Positions 54,401 through 64,000 of a stretch of DNA of 64,000 nt are shown piece after piece (positions within the stretch are counted from its first letter, which is position 1; each line of letters opens with the position of its first letter). Source of the stretch: Heliocidaris erythrogramma (lineage: Eukaryota; Echinodermata; Echinoidea; Camarodonta; Echinometridae); NCBI GenBank assembly GCA_025617745.1, contig CM046866.1, positions 15,259,725 through 15,323,724 of the forward strand. Direction: 5' to 3'. The notes under the pieces were generated by a model. It saw only the letters and a program-made list of their open reading frames with translations. It was not told where the DNA came from and made no database searches. The position numbers and the translations under genes were made by a program.

Positions 54401-55312
54401 GACTGGGTTTCCAGCATTTCACGAAACAAAATTTCCCAATTTTTCCCTGATTTCCAGGATAGCTGGCAGCTCGGATAGAATAGATATTGGGAGTTCATGT
54501 GATAAAATGTAAAAATGCAAATAGGATATTGATAGAAGATACAGAGACAGCAAGCCTTACCTCAAAATGTTCCTTGATGACAAATGCATTTGCTATCTTC
54601 TGCTTGGTCCCTTCGTAGTCACCAACTTCACTCAAGCAAATTGCATACCACTGTTGAAAAGTGAAAAAGGCAAGACAGAGGCTATGCAATTTTGTGCAGC
54701 AGTATACAAGTTGTACGTAACGTTATGTAAGTTCCGTGCAGCACTCTTGATCCACGTCTCTGATGCGTACAAAGTGAAGACGCGATGTACTGTACGGTTT
54801 TACATGGCAAGGACATTGATGCACACACTAAGATGTGCATTATCTGCATGTTTGCCTGTGCTTACCGGGTATGTTATGTACATGTAATCCAATGAAGTAA
54901 ACGGCGGCCTTACATGTATTTTTGTTATTATTATATCACCATCATTTCATGAATATAAGTATAATTATTGACATTATTATCATTATCATTACCATCATAA
55001 TTAATATTATGCTCCTAATCATTACCTTATGGCTAGCATAGTTCTTGTCGTTGGCCTTCATGGCCCTCTTTGCAAAGTCCATCGATTCATAGGTCAGTCT
55101 CTTCTTGTCCGCTGCGCTGGTGGCGGATAGCTGAGCCACACAGCGACAGGCCCTGGCAAGACGCCACAGCAGCTCATCGTTGGTGGTGTCCTTGAAGCGT
55201 ACCAGGTGGTCGTAGAGCTCGGTGGACTTGTTGGCATCATAGAGGCGATCGGCTTCCTCTGATGCTGCAACGTCGGGAGAGACGGCAGAAGGCTCGGCAG
55301 CTGGCTCTGGCT
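48374..55312 (-). CDS. RMDN1: RMDN1, regulator of microtubule dynamics protein 1 (core, 7 exons)
   Basis: RMDN proteins (FAM82) have TPR-like helical repeats; family members associate with microtubules, spindle poles and mitochondria, and RMDN3 tethers ER to mitochondria. Exons, all minus: 55312-55026, 54650-54561, 53562-53507, 52042-51955, 50579-50549, 49478-49345, 48421-48374. Splice sites are GT/AG and phases join, giving 243 residues plus one split codon. The match is to RMDN1 rather than RMDN2/3: EADRLYDANKSTELYDHL, DELLWRLARACR, KWYAICLSEVGDYEG, AFVIKEHFE, LNPKDATSIHLLGLW, FADMPWYQKKI, FATPPSSTYQ, NFYSKNLFMLGKTY. Human RMDN1 has 314 aa, so some 70 N-terminal residues lie upstream, possibly in an exon at 61420-61347 plus one not found. 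The gene is convergent with ORC6. Confidence 0.93.
49345..49478 (-). CDS. RMDN1: RMDN1 exon, NFYSKN block
   Basis: Acceptor tttccag, donor gttggt. Codes for VSPNFYSKNLFMLGKTYQKT and ALLYLTKARDFPAKTEEDSQ, strongly conserved. Confidence 0.95.
49557..49693. mobile_element. Foldback MITE, third member of the 5215/8338 family
   Basis: The ends gggagcatttcatgaaagga and the inverse tcctttcatgaaacgccccc; the core (gctactgaaatccttgcat, gattggctgagagcaaattt) is shared with 8338-8471. In an RMDN1 intron. Confidence 0.85.
49884..50031. mobile_element. Palindromic MITE, ATAGAGGGTTC ends
   Basis: Left atagagggttccca..gcagccatgct; right agcatggctgc..gagaaccctctat. In an RMDN1 intron. Confidence 0.8.
50549..50579 (-). 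CDS. RMDN1: RMDN1 31-nt exon
   Basis: Acceptor ttgtag, donor gtgaga. Codes for ALDKFLAAEE plus one base, matching ALGYFHRAEQ of human RMDN1. Confidence 0.88.
51333..51835. repeat. Foldback plus dispersed repeat, composite copy 2
   Basis: 51333-51478 is a foldback (gggccccattttataaaaga and its inverse, with inner gattgatatc pairs). 51480-51835 is a dispersed-family copy. Same order as at 45665-45938. Confidence 0.75.
51955..52042 (-). CDS. RMDN1: RMDN1 exon, MPWYQKKI block
   Basis: Acceptor tcttcag, donor gtattt. Codes for CFTFADMPWYQKKIAAVVFA, then TPPSSTYQE. Confidence 0.95.
52229..52494. mobile_element. Palindromic MITE, CACTATGAACATGACG family, copy 2
   Basis: Arms cactatgaacatgacgg and ccgtcattttcatagtg; internal ctcattctacccttcacaa is inverted as ttgtgaagggtagaatgag. 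Related to 31198-31433. Confidence 0.85.
53507..53562 (-). CDS. RMDN1: RMDN1 56-nt exon
   Basis: Acceptor ataacag, donor gtgagt. Codes for QAVALNPKDATSIHLLGL and the split Trp. Confidence 0.93.
53747..53766 (+). repeat. Short telomere-like CCCTAA repeat
   Basis: Three ccctaa-type units in an RMDN1 intron, too short to imply a former telomere. Confidence 0.6.
53898..54270 (+). repeat. Dispersed repeat copy
   Basis: Shares gcgattacattgtgaaat, aaactgtcccaaagcaattg, tactgcacacggaaatgag-type words with the copies at 25596, 45808 and 51480. Confidence 0.7.
54561..54650 (-). CDS. RMDN1: RMDN1 exon, WYAICLSEVGDYEG
   Basis: 90 nt, phase 0 at both ends; acceptor caacag, donor gtaagg. Codes for WYAICLSEVGDYEGTKQKIA, then NAFVIKEHFE. 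Confidence 0.96.
55026..55312 (-). CDS. RMDN1: RMDN1 exon, first TPR-like block
   Basis: Acceptor atcttcag, donor gtaatg. Begins with an Ala/Glu/Pro-rich linker (EPEPAAEPSAVSPDVAASEE), then DRLYDANKSTELYDHLVRFK and the conserved LLWRLARACR to NYASHK. The first two bases complete a codon started in an upstream exon. Confidence 0.95.
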
Positions 55313-55364
55313 CTGAAGATAGCAAATTTAAACAGTTATTTTAATATATGTTTCTGCAAAGTTG

Positions 55365-55555
55365 TCTTACAAAAATCTCAAAAAATTCTTCTAAGACACT
55401 GTATTTCAAAATGTCAAAATATGCTTCAGAAACATTGTATTTCCAAATCTGAAAATATGCTTTTAAAACGCTGTATTTCAAAATTTCAAAATACACGTAC
55501 ATGTATACTTTGAATTTCAACATTTCAAAATATGCTTCTGCAACGATGTATTTTT
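55365..55555 (+). repeat. Tandem repeat, ~36-bp period
   Basis: tgtatttcaaa..aaaatatgctt units start at 55400, 55436 and 55472 and continue, degenerate, to about 55555. Just upstream of an RMDN1 exon. Confidence 0.75.
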
Positions 55556-56079
55556 ATCAGTTTTAATGAAACCAATGAGTTCCTAATTCACTGTATTCTA
55601 CACATAAAAAGAAATGAAAACATATTTTCTTTTAAATTTAGCTTTTGAGAAAAAGATTCCCTAATAAACTGTTTAAAGGGTACATTTCTCTATATGAAAA
55701 TATCCACATGAGATATAGCAATGGGTTTTAGAACGAGAAAGAGAAAAAAACTACATAAGCTCCTTTCCCGGGTAGCCATGCAGTTGCAAACAGCACATTT
55801 GGGCAGTAAATACACACAGTTCAACCTCTAGAGTACAGATCAATGTACATCATTCCTCAGGGTGATATTTGGTATACTTAACATTACTACAGAGCTCTGC
55901 TATCACTATCAGGAAGGCCAGTGGTCTATCACCCCTATGACAACTATCCCATTCAAAAGTAATCCAAATTAAAGGGTACCCAAAAAATATATTGGTCTGC
56001 ATGCTAGAAGTTCCATGTCATTATACGGTATTCAAAATATGGGCTTCATATATTACTTCTATAATGAGATATGGCAAGT

Positions 56080-56935
56080 TTAACTAGAAATGTGCATTGC
56101 TGGGGCCGCGCAATGCTAAATGTATCCCCCGGCACTGGCAGCAATTTGAAAGAGGGACAAAGACCCTCCCCCATCCCCTCCCTCAAACAAAAGGATGGTG
56201 TAGAAATTAGATGTGTAGGTTTCACTAAGACACATCTTCATATAAAATTTGAAAGAAATCCATCAAGAAATGTGGCCTGCAGATTGCACTCACGCCATGC
56301 CCTGAAGTATGACCTTTGACCCTATAAAAGACGGAACACTGGTGGCAGCATCACCAAAAACTATAGGTTTTTAGATTACACCAAGAGACACCTTCATGCA
56401 AAATTTGAACGAAATCCGTCAAGAAATGCAGAAGTAAGAGTGCACAAAAGGGACAAATGAGCTTTGACCCTATAAAGGACGGAACAATGAGGGCAGCATC
56501 ACCAAACAGTAAAGATGTGTAGATTATACCAAGATACATCTCCATACAAAATTTGAACAAAATCCGTTGAGAAATGTGGCGTGCAGAGTGCACTTACGCC
56601 ATGCCCTGAAGTATGACCTTTGACCCTATAAAAGACGGAACACTGGGGGCAGCATCACCAAAATCTATAGGGTTCCAGATTTTACCAAGAGACACCTTCA
56701 TACAAAATTTGAACAAAATCCGTTGAGAAATGTGACCGTTAGAGCGCACACAAACTATCCCCAAAAATATGGCCTTTTACCCTATAAAAGACGGAACACT
56801 GGGGGCAGCATCACCAGAAACTATAGGGGTCCAGATTTTACCAAGATACACGTCCACAGGAAGTCTGAAAGAAATTCGTCGAGAAATGTGACCGCTAGAG
56901 CGCACACAAGAATGTGACGCGGCGGCGGCGGCGAA
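56080..56935 (+). repeat. Tandem array, ~154-bp period
   Basis: Five units marked by aaatttgaa..aaatccgt..gagaaatg at 56267, 56423, 56571, 56727 and 56883. Each has gaccctataaaagacggaac and gggggcagcatcacc blocks. Non-coding; overlapping frames on both strands are artefacts. Confidence 0.85.
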
Positions 56936-57790
56936 ACGCTGCTGAATCCAAACTCTCTATATAAAAAGCAACTCATGAGTAGACTAATCGACGCACCCAT
57001 ACACGCTCGTCAAGATAGGGCTCGCGCGGGACCCAACTCAGAGTTCGGTTAGGCGTATATTTTTCATGTTATCCTTTATTTCCTTCATGATACTCGTGAA
57101 CTGATGACCTATAGAATGCCAGATAAAGTTCTTTGAGGTTGATTTCATACAGTTTTCTAGCTGTATACAAATTATTTTTTCAGGTGATTGGTACACGTTA
57201 ATGTAAGAAATCATATTACTGTATTAAGACAACTATCTAGCTAGGGAGTAATAACGGAGAGTAGTTATCTAAGGGATAATTGTCCTGGCCCCTGGGGATA
57301 CAAGTAGCTGTCCTACAGGATAGTTGTCCAGGGAGAGAGTTTTTCCTAGGGGTAGTTGTCCAGTGGATAGTTGTTTAGGGAGGGGCGTTGTCTTAGGAGT
57401 TATTTTTTGAGGGATGACAATTCAGTTAACCTTGAATCCTGCAATTAACATTTTCTTTGAATTATTGAAAAAACAAACAATAGAAACTAGAAAGGCCGTC
57501 AAAGGCGGCAGACCCACGCCTTAACCCAATAGTTTTTGTTTTGTTGCGATTATTTTTGTAAGCAGTAGCCATTCAAAGGGGATAACAAGAGGCACATCTC
57601 CCCCCCCCCCCCCCCACCCAATAAATTTTGCCATATCCAGGTCATAGCTTTGTGTGTCCCCACCCTTGAAAAAATTCTTCTGAAAAAGATATTTTATTAT
57701 TGAAACATCCCTCCCCTAAAAGCAATTGATTAGACATGTCAGAGAGCGTGGCGTGGTGAGAAAAAAAATGTTAGCAATTTGTATTCAGTG
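56936..57790. other. RMDN1 upstream intron or flank
   Basis: Mixed sequence with a C run at 57599-57615; several short gata/gttgtc repeats near 57280-57400. No gene recognised. Confidence 0.4.
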
Positions 57791-57795
57791 TTCAG

Positions 57796-57960
57796 TCCAA
57801 GGCCGTAAGGAAAAAATTTTTTTCCTGGGGGGGCAAGATGATCGCTTTCAAAGGAACCCATAACTTGAAGTCTAAAACCCGATTAAAAAAAAGTATGATT
57901 TTGAAATTTCTGGGGGGGGGGGCAACTGCCCCCCCCCCCCCCGCTGCGTACGGCCTTGGT
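57796..57960. mobile_element. Foldback element with CCAAGGCCGTA ends
   Basis: Left ccaaggccgtaaggaaa; right tacggccttgg, with long G and C runs inside. Small and non-coding. Confidence 0.65.
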
Positions 57961-58739
57961 TCAGTCATGTCAGTGTTAGTAAATGTATTCATGTTCTATC
58001 TTTACATTGCAATTCGGGTTGTTGGGTTTTTTTTCATCGGGCTTGGATAAAATAAATATGACGACAAAAGAAGTTGGATCTCGACTTGAAAATGACGTGC
58101 ATGCGAGGCACAGAGCTTACTCACTCAGTACTACAGTCAGCCGGCCCCAGGCACTTCGCGACAGTGCTGTGTATAGTTATGTACGTACACTACAGCTACT
58201 CAGCCACTCACTCAGATCAACACACGCGAACACTCGCGAGTGCGATAGACTCACTCACGTCGAACAAACGCACCAGATTTTCACCGAAAACAATTAAAAT
58301 CACGTACTACACGTCCACCAGGATAAAATAAATCACAAAAACTTCCACAACAAAGTGGAAAGAACCGGGGAAAATAAACAGAAATGCACAGAAGATAAGA
58401 AATAGGAGAAATTAGACGTGCTAGGCTATACGTATACCGTATACCTAGCCGCTTTCGATTTCGCAACGAGAGTACAGTTCAAGCGCGAAAAATCCCTTGT
58501 TGCTGGGATACGTTGGCTTTGAATATTCATTGCAGGCTCGTGCGGATTTGAAGTGAAATAGCAAATAATGGGTCTAAAAGTCTTCTAAAATTCATAAACC
58601 TGAAATAGATTTTTGGTGAGACGAAGTAATGAGTGTTTTGATTGACCAAAATATTTCTGCATCGGCAGGCGAAGTTTGGGGTCATCAAACTTTCTAGTTT
58701 CTATCCTGTCACTCTCTGAACTGAAGTTCCTATACTTTA

Positions 58740-58985
58740 CTACAGGGTCAAAAGTTCAAGGTCACACAGAATTTGCAGGGGTCAACCAATCATCACCAAA
58801 ATCTAATCGATTCTTTCCTGTCACTTTCTGAACATTCCCTGAAAATTTGGTGCAAATCCGTTCACCCGTTCTCTTGTTATCTTGTACACAAACAAACAAA
58901 CAAACAAACAAACAAACAAAAAAAACAAAAAACAAACATACGGAGCCCTTTACATAACCCTGCCGATTTCATCGGCGTGGGTAAT
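58740..58985 (+). repeat. Repeat tail with (CAAA)n microsatellite
   Basis: cagggtcaaaagttcaaggt, then gtgcaaatccgttcacc, a (caaa)n run at 58889-58935 and gccgatttcatcggcg. Looks like the end of a dispersed element; no full copy for comparison. Confidence 0.5.
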
Positions 58986-59347
58986 TAAAAAAATTGAAAG
59001 GCATAATCAAGGGTCTCAATTCATTAAAATGGAAAGAACGCTAGGATAATTCTCTCAGCATATATGCAATTAACAGTTAAGGATTTCTTTATGCATCTTT
59101 ATTTTCTCACTTAATAGTGTATTTCATAGATGTAATTAGATAAGAATAGCATAAATTCATTATACCTCCCCCCCCCCCCCCCAAAAAAAGAAGAAAATAA
59201 AAGCTCCCATTCTTCTGACATGTCTGAAGAATGTTATCTATAATAACCTCACATACATGTATGTGTAAGTGGAAGGCAACACAGGTTCCTTCAGGGTCAC
59301 ATGGAAGTTTGTTTAATAGCCATGCTTCATTGCAGTCAATAAAGCTC

Positions 59348-59932
59348 AAAGGTGAAGCCCACCCTGGAATTAAGTTTATTTAAATAAAAGCAGAAAAATT
59401 AGAGAAACAAATTAGTGAAAGTGAGAGCGAAATCCAATAAGACATAAGATATGAATATTTGAAGTTACAATCAATCAAAAACAAATTGGCAACTCCGAGA
59501 CGTACATGTATCTTGCGAGCTTCTCTCCCATTTACTCAATACAAAAAATTTCATAAATTTTAATTTTCTTAGTTGTTGATGGAATTGATTTGTTTCATAC
59601 AGGTTTTGTGTAAAACAAACCAACAAACATAGCAATATTAAACTATATCAACGGTACATGTATGATTGACTATTTTCTATAGATCTCTTTTAGAGAAAAT
59701 GAAAATTTATGATTTTTTTTTAACTACAGGGAACATGGGAGAGGAGCTCGCAAGATACGGAGTTGTCAATTTGTGTTTGATTGATACATGTACAGTACAA
59801 CTTCAAAAATTCATAACTTTCTTATTTCTCATTGGATTTTGCTAAAACTTCCATTAATCCTTTTCTTTTATTTTTCTGCTTCTTTTAAAACCAACTTGAT
59901 ATCAGTGTGGACTCTCCTTTTAAAGTTTGGGT
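59348..59932. mobile_element. TTAA-type MITE, AGGGAAAGTCCACC family, copy 3
   Basis: Starts aaaggtgaagcccacc and ends gtggactctccttttaa. Internal acaggttttgtgtaaaac and gggagaggagctcgcaagat are shared with 18833-19287 and 26288-26706. Confidence 0.8.
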
Positions 59933-60024
59933 TTTCGCTAAATAGTTAAAAGTATAAAATTGAATAAGAAATGAAAATTAGATGTACATATGCAGGTGGT
60001 GTTAATCGACATAATGGTAAAAGA

Positions 60025-60425
60025 AGTCAGGCCAAATTCGTAATTATGCCCATCCACCATTAAATCCACCTGACCAAGTGAATATTAGTCAAGTTTCTTG
60101 TGTTTTTATTATTGAAATTCTGATCATTTTCAACGGAATAAACGCTATTGTTAATTCATAACTGAAAAAAATATCAGTCAAGAAGAGTGGGATTCGAACC
60201 AGCAACATTGTAGAACGTGCGGTGTAGAATAAGGATACTTCGACCATGCAAATTTCTTTACCACTAGACCACGAGCAGTTGACGGTACAGCTTGTTGCTC
60301 TTAAGGCTTTATACCTCCACTCTATAGAAATTCAGTACCTTTGTTCTGCTCACTGTTTTTTCGATATCCTAGGTAGGATTTCTGCCAATTTGAGGATTAC
60401 TGGTCATATTAGCTAATATAGCCAG
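60025..60425 (-). mobile_element. tRNA-derived SINE, copy 2
   Basis: Same layout as 11845-12245: minus-strand box A-like tggtctagtggt, box B with one change (ggttcgaatcc at 60190), and a shared body (attagtcaagtttcttg, aacggaataaacgctat, tagctaatatagcca). Confidence 0.8.
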
Positions 60426-61346
60426 AAGTCACACACATACATGTATATTTGTACATAATATGCATAATTAATATACCAAATTTAAGAAATTATCATATAC
60501 AAGCATGACAAGCAAATAGCAAATTACAATAACATGAATAAAGACAATCAGCTTACCCATCTTATCAAAATATCAAATACTACGATGGGAGGCTAGTAGA
60601 AATAAGACTGAGAAGTGAGAGATCTGAAATTCTAAAGAACTGTCTTGCCCACAGCAGATATAAAGGTGAAACAGGCCCCTACAGTCACAATGCAGTAATG
60701 TGTACTGAAGCAATAGACCCACTGATCAATACAGACACAGGAAGCACTGACCCCTAAGTATTGTATTGTATTACCAGCAAAAAAAAAATACAGTGATTGC
60801 ACATACAGCTGTACTACAGGTACACACACGTTTCTTTGGCTATATGTGTGTGGGAATGTCTGATAACACCCTGCCCACATCTCTATACCAGTTATTGTGT
60901 TAATATAATAGTCTAGATATACAGACTCTATAGCAGCACTTTCTACCAACTATTTCTTTATCATTACACAGTACTACATTTCCCACTTTCTCAGAGTTTT
61001 AGGATGAACGGATAATATTTTTCTCATTTTTATTACAATCTGTTTGAAAGTTGTCCAGCATTTCCACGATATTCATCAGTTCATGAATGAGTAAGTTATG
61101 CAGAGAGTAAAACACGCCCCCGTCAGAAGTTACTCTGGGATTACGTTCAAGCATTGAGAATAAAGTGTACAATCACCAAAGAATATTTTGTTCTGTGTGT
61201 TAGGGGTTCCAAGTCGCTAAATATGAGCTTCAAATCTTGATTCTATAAAGAGATATTGCACTCCCAATAAACAATACAGCGACCTGTGGGGAGAACAGTC
61301 GATGCACCCCTACCACAGAACTCCTAAAGACGTAGAAGGCTCATAC
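60426..61346. other. Unassigned stretch beside the possible RMDN1 exon 1
   Basis: AT-rich; a 105-codon minus-strand frame at 60632-60949 has no family resemblance and no splice support. Nothing else seen. Confidence 0.4.
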
Positions 61347-61420
61347 CCATTCACAACGCACAGATCGCGGTATCGCCGTAATACCCGGTGTATGATTCGC
61401 TCGAGTGCACACGCCGCCAT
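61347..61420 (-). CDS. RMDN1: Possible RMDN1 exon 1
   Basis: ATG at 61420-61418 (agcaatATGg), 24 codons plus two bases to donor gtatga. The product MAACALERIIHRVLRRYRDL, then CVVNG, is short, Arg-rich and free of acidic runs, like a mitochondrial presequence. It lies on the right strand upstream of the RMDN1 core. A linking exon of matching phase was not found, so the assignment is tentative. Confidence 0.4.
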
Positions 61421-61706
61421 ATTGCTTAGTCCTTGATCTTTACAACTAACCCACCAGACCGTGTGCTTCTCAATGCCTATTTATATTATATCAGATCTTC
61501 TTTATCGAAATAAAGGGCCTAATTGTGCCTTCATCACTTGAAATTTTGAAGTTGGCTTTTCCAATGAAGTTCAGCTGCTCTTTCATACATAAGTAACGTC
61601 AACTATTAAATATCATGTACATTTTAGGGGGGATCTCTTTCGGACACAAAGGTTAAAATTGTATTCTCTCAAATTCAAGATAATATCAAACAGTTGTTTT
61701 TTCTGT

Positions 61707-61848
61707 TATCATTTTAGTTCCCTTTCAAGAAAGCAGCCCGAGTTCGTTTGTTCACCTTCATCCTTCTTGTTTTTTCTATCACTATTATCATTTTAGTTCC
61801 CTTTCAAGAAAGCAGCCCGAGTTCGTTTGTTCACCTTCATCCTTCTTG
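61707..61848 (+). repeat. Tandem duplication, 79-bp offset
   Basis: The segment tatcattttagttcccttt.. to ..ccttcatccttcttg occurs at 61707-61769 and again, without visible change, at 61786-61848. A recent duplication or an assembly effect. Confidence 0.9.
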
Positions 61849-63170
61849 ACACCCCCTCGGAAAAAGCAACAAAAAATATACTTGCTTTTTTGGTACCATG
61901 TACATGACTTGTAAAACGTTATACTTTTTGTACAGTTTCATCTGATATAAAAAGGCCAAAAACTTTGGGGGTTTTTCGCACTGTTTTATTTCTGCATTTT
62001 TCATAAGTACAAAGTAAAGTATATTCAGAATCATAATAGCATAAAATTCATAATCTCCGTAATAAAAATAATATAATTACTTTTGACAAACAGATAAAAA
62101 TCTACTTGATCGTTTAACAAAATAAGATATAAATATAATACAAGAATAGTGGGGCGATTCTATGCTAAGGAGAGTGAAATGATGCAGGAGACCGACATCG
62201 TAAGCATAAGCTTGAGATGATGACGGCCTAGGGATAGGAAATGAAAGAAGAAAAATAAGAGAAAGAGAAGAGAAAGAAGGATGAATATGAATTGAAGGGT
62301 AATGTGCAGATGGCCGTGCAATATGTGAAATGAGTGATTTTACAAAGCCTCTGCTTAATTTGAAATTTAATTTGATGCCTCAATAAATGGTTATTTTTTC
62401 TCTAACAATATTAAATAGTAACTTTAATTACTGTATTGATTAAGAAGGTTTTTTTTAATTTGTAATTTGGCTTTAAAAGAAAAAAGTGAAGTCCGTAACT
62501 TAAGTGAATCAGGTAATAAGGAGTTCCATAATGTCGGGGCCGTGATGCCTAATTGATTTTTTGAATTAAGGATGTGTTCAAACATACTCTGCCATGTTTC
62601 TTTTTATCTCTGATGATAATCAGTAAATAAGTCAGGACTTTATCGATGAACTGTTTTAAATTGTGGATTAATCAGATTGGCAGGGGAACGGGGAGGGGGG
62701 GGGGGTAAATCTGTAGCCCTCCTCCCACTTTCTGAGTAGACGTATTGCTTAGCCGCCGCTTGATTCAATTTTTTATTCAACTGGTTTTTGTTTAACTTTG
62801 ACGAAACGTTTGTATTTTTACAAGCCAGGCTCAAGATTCTCCTTTCATTGTATTTCTTTTTTTTTATTATTCATGCACCTTCATTATATAAGTGTCAAGA
62901 TAAAATCCAGCAAATTTTGAGTGTGTCTAATCGATTAAAAAACAGATGAATACGGTGATGCGCTTATTGTTTTCCAGTCAGAATTCACTGCTCCCGGATC
63001 ATCTCAATTAAAGTTGGTCCTTATCCATGGAATATCATTTGACAATGTTTGTAATTTCTATAATTTAGTAACCTACATCAAAAAAAAATCATTAATATCC
63101 ATGACTATGCTCTTTGTTTACATGTATAATAATCAAAGATAGATCTGCAACTGTGCAAATAACTCACTGG
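61849..63170. other. Unassigned right-flank DNA
   Basis: AT-rich; a G run near 62692-62705. No gene recognised. Confidence 0.4.
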
Positions 63171-63556
63171 TAAGCCTGAGTCATATCGAATATTTCATAA
63201 ACCGGGATTCGACGGCTTTGATTCGATCGAATACCGGTGCATCGATAAATGATGGGCGGTGAAAACAGAGTTGCACACAGTGCATGCACCATGCACCGGT
63301 GACCGGTCCGCTGGCATCGCGGGCATATGTATGGGCTCTCGCTGCTCGAAATTAACGATAGCCCGCTAGCCAATGGCTAGTAAAAATCACAGTGGACGAG
63401 CCAAAATCTTAAGTTTCTAGTCCGTATAGCTAGCCAAAATATCACTAGTGTCGCACGAAGCGATGCTCATTGTCGACACACCCGACAATGATTCAAATTC
63501 AAAGAATTAATAATCTTACTTTGTCTTTGGAGAGCTGAATGGAACACGTTTGTTCG
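63171..63556. mobile_element. Mariner-like element, partial copy
   Basis: Begins TA-AGCCTGAGTC and matches the inverse of about 11180-11551 (cgatcgaataccggtgcatc, ggtccgctggcatcgcggg, tagcccgctagccaatggct). It stops at about 63556, so the far half of the 10634-11551 element is missing here. Confidence 0.8.
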
Positions 63557-63787
63557 TAGACCGAAATTTTCTGTCTCCAGTACGTTAGCCTCTTATCTGG
63601 GTAGGGTCGGCTACTACTTGGAGACAGAAGCCGTCCTATCACTTTGCTGTGCAAAATTTGTCTATGCCTTTTAATATGGCGTTGTGCCTGCTGGAACAGT
63701 AGGAAAAAATCATTTTTCCTCTGTATTTTTTTTAAAATAATCATAAGGCCTAGGCTCTAATTCATATACTTAATCTGTTCAACATAC

Positions 63788-63886
63788 CAATTTGACCAAA
63801 TGATCCATTTAATGCTCCTTTTTCATGTAATTCAGGGTCCAAGGTCTTCTCCGTTCGCAAATCCTGCAGCCGTATTACCCGAGCTT
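63788..63886 (-). CDS. Possible coding exon of an unidentified gene
   Basis: Minus strand, acceptor actag, donor gtatgt. One frame is open across it and codes for ARVIRLQDLRTEKTLDPELH, then EKGALNGSFGQI, a balanced, charged, helix-like segment unlike the noise frames around it. The flanking intron sequence in that frame soon stops (upstream TGA). The end phase (one base over) would also fit the RMDN1 exon at 55312, but no RMDN1 homology is seen. I do not recognise the family; the acceptor choice is uncertain. Confidence 0.4.
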
Positions 63887-64000
63887 CTAGTCTCGTACAA
63901 GGCAAAATGATTATGAAGGAAAAAATACGATAAATTCATTACGAACTCGTGCACATTGATTTCAAAACGGTTATTTCTTTAACACTAAACAAACATATTT

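Noticed and set aside
59107..59349. 80-codon minus-strand frame as a gene
   Set aside because: Contains a poly-Gly run from a C homopolymer and ends in MITE sequence; no homology.
60632..60949. 105-codon minus-strand frame as the missing RMDN1 exon
   Set aside because: Cys/Tyr/Phe-rich with no resemblance to the RMDN1 N-terminus and no good splice sites in phase.
63499..63744. 81-codon minus-strand frame as an exon of the edge gene
   Set aside because: Its 3' part lies in the mariner-like repeat and its phase does not join the candidate exon at 63788.

Overview
This is a window of metazoan nuclear DNA: AT-rich, with short spliced exons separated by long, repeat-packed introns. The protein homologies place it only in the animals. 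The dense small foldback elements, TTAA-type MITEs, acatgta-rich background and SINE types make an echinoderm, probably a sea urchin, my best guess. That taxon is inference.

Three cellular genes can be read exon by exon. VPS35 (retromer core) lies on the minus strand; its first five coding exons are present (29966 down to 4977) and the rest lies beyond the left edge. ORC6 (origin recognition complex subunit 6) is complete on the plus strand (30635-43477, seven exons, 251 aa). RMDN1 (regulator of microtubule dynamics 1, TPR-like) lies on the minus strand: its conserved core occupies 55312 down to 48374 in seven exons, and a possible first exon sits at 61420-61347. VPS35 and ORC6 start head to head, 668 bp between their ATGs, across a segment with a GC box, two CCAAT boxes and an ETS site. 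Human VPS35 and ORC6 have the same head-to-head arrangement. ORC6 and RMDN1 are convergent.

Mobile DNA layout. 1-4467: a Ty3/gypsy LTR retrotransposon, left end outside the window, antisense to VPS35 and inside or next to its intron 5. It has an open pol frame and a classical -1 frameshift heptamer. 8.3-30 kb: VPS35 intron 1, about 21.6 kb, mostly filled by a candidate 17.1-kb transposon (12390-29528). That candidate has ~0.63-kb terminal inverted repeats and a perfect 5-bp target duplication, no recognisable transposase, nested internal inverted pairs, a 5 x 237-bp satellite and a 1-kb polypyrimidine tract. 30.7-43.5 kb: ORC6 introns carry a SINE with a 7SL-like head, a TTA-flanked Harbinger-like MITE, a 1-kb element with 9-bp duplication (Mutator-like), and a tandem array full of AGGTCA nuclear-receptor half-sites. 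43.6-64 kb: TTAA-flanked and other palindromic MITEs, tandem arrays of 36 and 154 bp, further SINE and mariner-like copies, and one unassigned possible exon near the right edge.

The strongest candidate for something undescribed is the 12390-29528 element. The most secure biological result is the VPS35/ORC6 divergent pair.
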